This document shows, piece by piece, positions 5,335 through 9,251 of a DNA stretch of 9,251 bases. Source of the stretch: Rhodoferax sp. (GTDB lineage Bacteria; Pseudomonadota; Gammaproteobacteria; Burkholderiales; Burkholderiaceae_C); assembly GCA_020048795.1 (NCBI GenBank), contig JAIFMA010000079.1, forward strand, positions 1 through 9,251, in the 5' to 3' direction. A model generated the notes under the pieces. It was given only the letters and a program-made list of their open reading frames with translations. It made no database searches and was not told the origin of the DNA. A program made the position numbers and the translations under genes. The stretch's first letter is position 1. Each line of letters starts with the position of its first letter.

Positions 5335-7146
5335 GCGTTTGCGCTCATGTTCCTTCAGATAACGCTTGCGCAGACGGATCGACTTGGGTGTGATCTCAAC
5401 CAGTTCGTCGTCCTCAATGAACTCGACACCATATTCCAGCGTCAACTCGATCGGCGGGGTGATCTTGATCGCATCTTCCTTGCCACTGACGCGGAAGTTG
5501 GTCAACTGTTTGGTACGCGTGGCATTCACCACCAGGTCGTTGTCGCGACTGTGGATGCCGACGATCATGCCTTCATAGACGGGATCGTTGGCGCGCACAA
5601 ACATGCGACCGCGGTCGTCAAGTTTGCCCAGGGCGTAGGTGAAAATTTCTCCGTCATCCATGGAAATCAGCACGCCGTTTTTGCGGCTTCCGATCTCACC
5701 TTTGTGCGCTTCATAACGATCAAAAATGTTGGAAATCAGGCCGGTGCCACGCGTCAGATTCAAGAACTCGTTGGTAAAACCAATCAGACCACGCGCCGGA
5801 ATGCGGTATTCCAGACGCACCCGGCCACGGCCATCCGGGTCCATATTAAACAGTTCTCCCTTGCGCTCACCCAAGGCCTGCATCACACCGCCCTGGTGCT
5901 GTTCTTCGATGTCGGCAGTCACCAGTTCGATCGGCTCATGTCTTTCACCATCGACATCTTTGAACACCACGCGTGGTTTGCTGACGGCCAGCTCAAAACC
6001 CTCACGGCGCATGTTTTCCAGCAAGATGGTCAGGTGCAACTCGCCGCGCCCCATAACTTCAAAGATGCCTTCCTCGTCGGTTTCCTTGACGCGCAGCGCC
6101 ACATTGTGTTGCAACTCTTTCTGCAGGCGGTCCCAGATCTGACGGCTGGTTACATACTTGCCGTCACGCCCGGCCAGCGGACTGGTGTTGACGCAAAAAT
6201 TCATGGTCAAGGTCGGCTCATCGACCTTCAGCATGGGCAACGGCATCGGATTGACGGGGTCGGTGATGGTGACCCCAATGCCGATGTCGGTCAGACCGTT
6301 GATCAGCACAATCTCACCCGGGCCGGCATCGGTAGCCTGAACCCGCTCCAGACCCTGAAAAGTCAGTACCTGGTTGATGCGGCCTTTGACGGCCTTGCCG
6401 TCCGGTCCTTCCATCACCACCACGTCCATCATCGGCCGGATCGTGCCCTGGCTGATGCGCCCCACGCCAATGCGGCCGACGAAGGTTGAAAAGTCGAGTG
6501 CCGAAATCTGTAGTTGCAAGGGTGCGTTCGGATCACCCTGCTGGTGTGGCACATGTTCAAGAATCGTATTGAACAAGGCCGACATGTCAGGGCCCCACTG
6601 TTCCCCCTGCCCGCCTTCCACCAATGATGACCAGCCGTTGATGCCCGAGGCATACACCACCGGAAAATCCAGTTGCTCGTCGGTGGCACCGAGTTTGTCG
6701 AACAAATCGAACGCGGCATTGATCACATAGTCGGGGCGCGACCCGGGTTTGTCGACCTTGTTGACCACCAGGATTGGCTTCAAACCCAGGGCCAGCGCTT
6801 TTTTGGTGACAAAACGGGTCTGGGGCATGGGGCCTTCCTGCGCGTCGATCAGTAGCACCACGCCGTCCACCATCGACAACGCACGCTCCACCTCACCACC
6901 AAAGTCGGCGTGGCCGGGGGTATCGACGATATTGATGTGGGTGCCCTGCCAGGTCACCGCGCAGTTTTTGGCCAGAATGGTGATGCCACGCTCTTTTTCG
7001 ATGGCGTTGTTGTCCATCACGGTATCAACAATTTTTTCATGCTGGGCAAAGGTACCGGACTGGCGCAGCAGTTGATCGACCATGGTGGTTTTGCCATGGT
7101 CAACGTGGGCAATGATGGCGATGTTGCGGATTTGGGTATGGGACAT
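5320..7146 (-). CDS. typA: Ribosome-associated translational GTPase TypA/BipA
   Basis: A 608-residue GTPase, nearly the same length as E. coli BipA (607). It binds 70S ribosomes and supports ribosome assembly and stress adaptation. G motifs are all intact: G1 AHVDHGKT (13-20), switch I RGITI (53-57), G3 DTPGHAD (75-81) and G4 NKVDKP (129-134). A beta-barrel domain II follows (QISALDFSTFVGRIGVGRI), then EF-G-like domains III and V (GRGELHLTILLENMRREGFE; EYRIPARGLIGFTNEFL) and the TypA-specific C-terminal domain ending PKSIRLRKRYLKEHERKR. The GRGELHL and RIPARGLIGFT signatures separate it from EF-G and LepA. The start at 7144-7146 is fixed by the conserved IRNIAIIAHVDHGKT N-terminus. Only a weak purine-rich stretch (AAGAAAG) precedes it. 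It begins 11 nt after truB, so it is probably the last gene of the translation operon before the transporter. Confidence 0.98.
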   Translation of the reverse strand: MSHTQIRNIAIIAHVDHGKTTMVDQLLRQSGTFAQHEKIVDTVMDNNAIEKERGITILAKNCAVTWQGTHINIVDTPGHADFGGEVERALSMVDGVVLLIDAQEGPMPQTRFVTKKALALGLKPILVVNKVDKPGSRPDYVINAAFDLFDKLGATDEQLDFPVVYASGINGWSSLVEGGQGEQWGPDMSALFNTILEHVPHQQGDPNAPLQLQISALDFSTFVGRIGVGRISQGTIRPMMDVVVMEGPDGKAVKGRINQVLTFQGLERVQATDAGPGEIVLINGLTDIGIGVTITDPVNPMPLPMLKVDEPTLTMNFCVNTSPLAGRDGKYVTSRQIWDRLQKELQHNVALRVKETDEEGIFEVMGRGELHLTILLENMRREGFELAVSKPRVVFKDVDGERHEPIELVTADIEEQHQGGVMQALGERKGELFNMDPDGRGRVRLEYRIPARGLIGFTNEFLNLTRGTGLISNIFDRYEAHKGEIGSRKNGVLISMDDGEIFTYALGKLDDRGRMFVRANDPVYEGMIVGIHSRDNDLVVNATRTKQLTNFRVSGKEDAIKITPPIELTLEYGVEFIEDDELVEITPKSIRLRKRYLKEHERKRASRE

Positions 7147-7157
7147 GGTTCACTTTC

Positions 7158-8147
7158 TTAATCGGTTTGAGCGGGTTCTGGGCTTTCGCTCAGGCCTGCT
7201 CGGGATTCATTGGCAATCTGTTCAATTTCAATCGGGCTGAGTAGCCGCCCGGGGATCAATTCACCGTCCTTGACATGGGCAGTACCCAGGAGGGCTTGTC
7301 CACTTGACGCATAAACGGCGACTTGCGCTGTATCTGGCCAAGCACCACGACGGCGCAAGCCGCTCATAAAACGTGCTGCATTGTCGTCGTCAAGTGTGAC
7401 CACCGTGTGATCTGACAAAAGCGACGCCACCGGCAACAGGCAGGCCAACCGCCCGTCTTCGGTCATGCTTTCCAGCACTTCCAGCGTGACACACTGCGAC
7501 GCGGTAAAGCAGCCGGTTCCGGTGCGACGCAGCGCACTCAAATGCGCACCACAACCCAGCGCTTCGCCAACATCTTCACCCAGCGTCCGGATGTAGCTGC
7601 CCTTGCTGCATTTCACTATCATATCAATAGCTGTCTGCGCAATACCTGTCTGGGTCAAGCGCATATCCAGCTTATAAATGGTGAGCTTGCGCGCTTCCCT
7701 GGCGACTTCAATCCCGGCCCGCGCGTACTCATAAAGGGCTTTGCCGTCCTTCTTCAGGGCGCTGTACATCGGGGGTACCTGGCTGATCGGACCGGTGAAC
7801 TGTCGGGTGACGCGCGCCACGTCCTCGGGCGACACCGCCACCGGCCGGTTTTCAATCACCGCACCTTCAGCGTCACCCGTGCTGGTCTTCTGGCCCAGCC
7901 GCAGCGTGGCCTGATAGGTCTTGTCAGCGTCAAGTTGCAACTGGCTGAACTTGGTGGCGGCACCAAAACAAAGCGGCAACACGCCACTGGCCAGGGGGTC
8001 GAGTGTGCCGGTGTGGCCGGCTTTTTCTGCACGCAACAGCCACTTGACCTTTTGCAAAACGTCGTTGCTCGACCAGCCCAAAGGCTTGTCCAGCAACAGC
8101 ACCCCATGCACGGGGCGCCTGGCAACCCGTGCACGCGGCGCATTCAT
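7158..8147 (-). CDS. truB: tRNA pseudouridine(55) synthase TruB
   Basis: Converts U55 of elongator tRNAs to pseudouridine in the T-loop. The protein has 329 residues, a little longer than E. coli TruB (314). It starts MNAPRARVARRPVHGVLLLD, with KPLGWSSND next. The catalytic motif GHTGTLDPLASGVLPL holds Asp50. KTYQATLRLG follows, then PPMYSALKKDGKALYEYARAG (125-145), CSKGSYIRTLGEDVGEALGCG (180-200) and LRRTGTG, all conserved in the family. A PUA-like C-terminal part (about 245-310) contains GELIPGRLLSP. Residues about 156-178 are encoded by an AT-richer repeat-like segment, listed separately. The ATG at 8145-8147 is chosen because the 60 in-frame residues upstream are not TruB-like and overlap rbfA. 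The gene lies 5 nt after rbfA and 11 nt before typA. Confidence 0.97.
   Translation of the reverse strand: MNAPRARVARRPVHGVLLLDKPLGWSSNDVLQKVKWLLRAEKAGHTGTLDPLASGVLPLCFGAATKFSQLQLDADKTYQATLRLGQKTSTGDAEGAVIENRPVAVSPEDVARVTRQFTGPISQVPPMYSALKKDGKALYEYARAGIEVAREARKLTIYKLDMRLTQTGIAQTAIDMIVKCSKGSYIRTLGEDVGEALGCGAHLSALRRTGTGCFTASQCVTLEVLESMTEDGRLACLLPVASLLSDHTVVTLDDDNAARFMSGLRRRGAWPDTAQVAVYASSGQALLGTAHVKDGELIPGRLLSPIEIEQIANESRAGLSESPEPAQTD
7615..7682 (+). repeat. Repeat-like element, copy B, in frame inside truB
   Basis: Read on the plus strand (antisense to truB), this segment holds CATAT (7620-7624), AGCTGTCTGCGCA (7629-7641) and AAGCGCATATCCAGC (from 7657). This is the same order and similar spacing as copy A at 3629-3694. 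TGCGC (7636-7640) and GCGCA (7659-7663) form a perfect inverted repeat with an 18-nt loop. The outer base pair differs from copy A (T-A instead of A-T) on both sides, which is a compensatory change. The segment encodes TruB residues about 156-178, just before the conserved CSKGSYIRT block. Host orientation is opposite to copy A. Confidence 0.48.
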
Positions 8148-8152
8148 CGGGT

Positions 8153-8521
8153 TCAGTCTTCTTTGGCCCGGGAGGCTACCGCACGCGCAATCAGTGCGTT
8201 CATGTCGGCAGCCCGCTCGGGGGTCTGGTCGTAAACGAAGTGCAAGGTTGGTACCGTGTGGATATGCAGCCGTTTGAACAGCCCGGCCCGCAAAAAACCG
8301 GCGGCCTGGTTCAGGCCCTCGGTACAAGCTTTCACATCGCCCACCAACAAACTGAAAAACACCTTGGCATGCGCGTAGTCAGGGGTGACCTCAACCCCCT
8401 GAATCGTCACCATGCCGACACGCGGGTCTTTCAACTCGCGCGCGATCAATTCGGTCAGATCGCGCTGGATCTGATCGGCGACCTTGAAGGCGCGATTGGG
8501 TGTGGCAGATTTTTTATGCAC
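8153..8521 (-). CDS. rbfA: 30S ribosome-binding factor RbfA
   Basis: A 122-residue KH-type RNA-binding protein that helps mature the 16S rRNA 5' end and 30S subunit, and is needed for growth in the cold in E. coli. Conserved blocks are NRAFKVADQIQRDLTELIARELKDPRVGMVTI (9-40), VEVTPDYAHAKVFFSLL (43-59), AAGFLRAGLFKRLHIHTVPTLHFVYD (73-98) and the C-terminal MNALIARA. The start is GTG at 8519-8521, giving (M)HKKSATPNRAF, a normal family N-terminus. No ATG lies between the upstream gene and the conserved region. A longer reading to 8587 would overlap the conserved end of infB by 47 nt with a non-RbfA sequence and is rejected. The gene starts 19 nt after infB and ends 5 nt before truB. Ribosome binding is probably weak (GGA about 9 nt upstream) or coupled to infB. 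Confidence 0.95.
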   Translation of the reverse strand: MHKKSATPNRAFKVADQIQRDLTELIARELKDPRVGMVTIQGVEVTPDYAHAKVFFSLLVGDVKACTEGLNQAAGFLRAGLFKRLHIHTVPTLHFVYDQTPERAADMNALIARAVASRAKED

Positions 8522-8540
8522 AGGCTTGCGTCCAAAGGCA

Positions 8541-9251
8541 TCAAAGGGTTCGCGCCACTTCGCGGATTTCGAAGAACTCCAGCACATCGCCCTCCTGGAT
8601 GTCGTTGTAGTTCTTGATGTTCAAGCCGCAATCGAAACCTTCGCGCACTTCCTTGGCATCGTCCTTGAAACGCTTGAGCGAGTCAAGTTCGCCGGTAAAC
8701 ACCACCGTATTTTGACGCAACAGACGCAAGCGGGCGGTGCGCCGCACGATGCCCGAGGTGACCATACAACCGGCAATCGAGCCAATCTTGGACACCTTGA
8801 AAATCTGGCGAATCTCGGCGGTACCGATGATTTCTTCCTTCTTGTCTGGGGTCAGCATGCCCGACATGGCGAGTTTCAGGTCGTCCACGGCATCATAAAT
8901 GATGTCGTAGTAACGGATATCGACACCGTTGTTTTCGGCCAGCTTGCGCGCACCGGCATCCGCCCGGGTGTTAAAGCCAATGATGACCGCCTTGGCGGCA
9001 ATGGCCAGATTCACGTCGGACTCACTGATACCGCCCACCGCGGTGTAAACCATCTGCACCTTGACCTCGTCGGTCGACAATTTCAGCAAAGACTGCGCCA
9101 AGGCTTCTTGCGAACCCTGCACGTCGGCCTTGACGATGATCGGCACCATTTTCACTTCGCCAGCCGTCATGTCCGTGAACATGTTCTCAAGCTTGGCGGC
9201 TTGTTGCTTGGCCAGCTTGGTATGGCGGAACTTGCCGGCGCGGTAAGTGGC
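8541..9251 (-). CDS. infB: Translation initiation factor IF-2, C-terminal part (5' end outside window)
   Basis: The C-terminal 236 residues of IF2, the GTPase that brings fMet-tRNA to the 30S subunit and promotes subunit joining. The visible reading begins ATYRAGKFRHTKLAKQQAAK at the window edge. It continues into the IF2-specific alpha/beta domain (VPIIVKADVQGSQEALAQSL; GISESDVNLAIAAKAVIIGF; IRYYDIIYDAVDDLK). It ends with the fMet-tRNA-binding beta-barrel (GTAEIRQIFKVSKIGSIAGCMV; FKDDAKEVREGFDCGL; GDVLEFFEIREV). The cysteines in AGCMV and FDCGL match conserved positions of the initiator-tRNA pocket. The G domain and the N-terminal region lie outside the window. An internal ATG at 9182 is not the true start, since the frame stays open and IF2-like to the edge. 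It heads the rbfA-truB-typA run; in relatives nusA lies upstream. Confidence 0.97.
   Translation of the reverse strand, partial: ATYRAGKFRHTKLAKQQAAKLENMFTDMTAGEVKMVPIIVKADVQGSQEALAQSLLKLSTDEVKVQMVYTAVGGISESDVNLAIAAKAVIIGFNTRADAGARKLAENNGVDIRYYDIIYDAVDDLKLAMSGMLTPDKKEEIIGTAEIRQIFKVSKIGSIAGCMVTSGIVRRTARLRLLRQNTVVFTGELDSLKRFKDDAKEVREGFDCGLNIKNYNDIQEGDVLEFFEIREVARTL

Noticed and set aside
5347..6489. A 380-codon open frame on the plus strand opposite typA
   Set aside because: It lies wholly antisense to the highly conserved typA coding sequence, has no recognisable domain and no start signal. Long antisense frames are common opposite GC-rich genes.
8148..8327. N-terminal extension of truB by 60 residues
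   Set aside because: The extra residues do not resemble TruB and are encoded out of frame across the conserved C-terminal part of rbfA.
8522..8587. N-terminal extension of rbfA to an upstream ATG
   Set aside because: It overlaps the conserved infB end in another frame. The GTG at 8521 gives the normal RbfA length and N-terminus.
9180..9182. ATG at 9182 as the start of a short independent gene
   Set aside because: The frame continues upstream to the window edge with IF2-like sequence, so this is an internal methionine of infB.

Overview
The window is a compact, GC-rich stretch of chromosomal housekeeping DNA. It most likely comes from a betaproteobacterium of the Comamonadaceae (Rhodoferax/Polaromonas-like). 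This rests on protein character and on gene order: infB-rbfA-truB-typA in one run, and smpB divergent from ratA-rnfH beside guaB. The genus is an inference from memory, not a search result. I see no phage, transposase, CRISPR array, tRNA or rRNA, and no convincing undescribed defence or biosynthetic system.

Layout from left to right. (1) The 5' part of guaB (IMP dehydrogenase) lies on the minus strand and runs off the left edge. (2) A small exported DUF4124 protein gene is divergent from it on the plus strand. (3) A minus-strand pair, ratA then rnfH, overlaps by 11 nt and converges on the DUF4124 gene. (4) smpB (tmRNA partner) lies on the plus strand, divergent from ratA across a 69-bp gap. 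(5) A minus-strand pair encodes an EamA/DMT-family permease and a 3-hydroxyisobutyryl-CoA hydrolase-like protein. The two share an ATGA overlap, and their end lies only 15 bp from the end of smpB. (6) A minus-strand translation operon contains infB (3' part, running off the right edge), rbfA, truB and typA, with intergenic gaps of 19, 5 and 11 nt.

Functionally, most genes serve ribosomes: IF2 starts translation, RbfA matures the 30S subunit, TruB modifies tRNA U55, TypA/BipA is a ribosome-associated GTPase, SmpB rescues stalled ribosomes and RatA is a ribosome-associated START-domain protein. GuaB supplies guanine nucleotides. The transporter/hydrolase pair is a separate metabolic insert, plausibly for branched-chain amino acid (valine) breakdown.

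The most interesting signal is a pair of short, similar, AT-richer segments (about 3629-3694 and 7615-7682). Both sit in frame inside genes, the hydrolase and truB. They share a 13-mer with one mismatch and a GCGC-centred stem in which one base pair changes on both sides. They look like two diverged copies of a small dispersed repeat that the host proteins have absorbed. All intergenic gaps are below 100 bp, so there is no long non-coding stretch.
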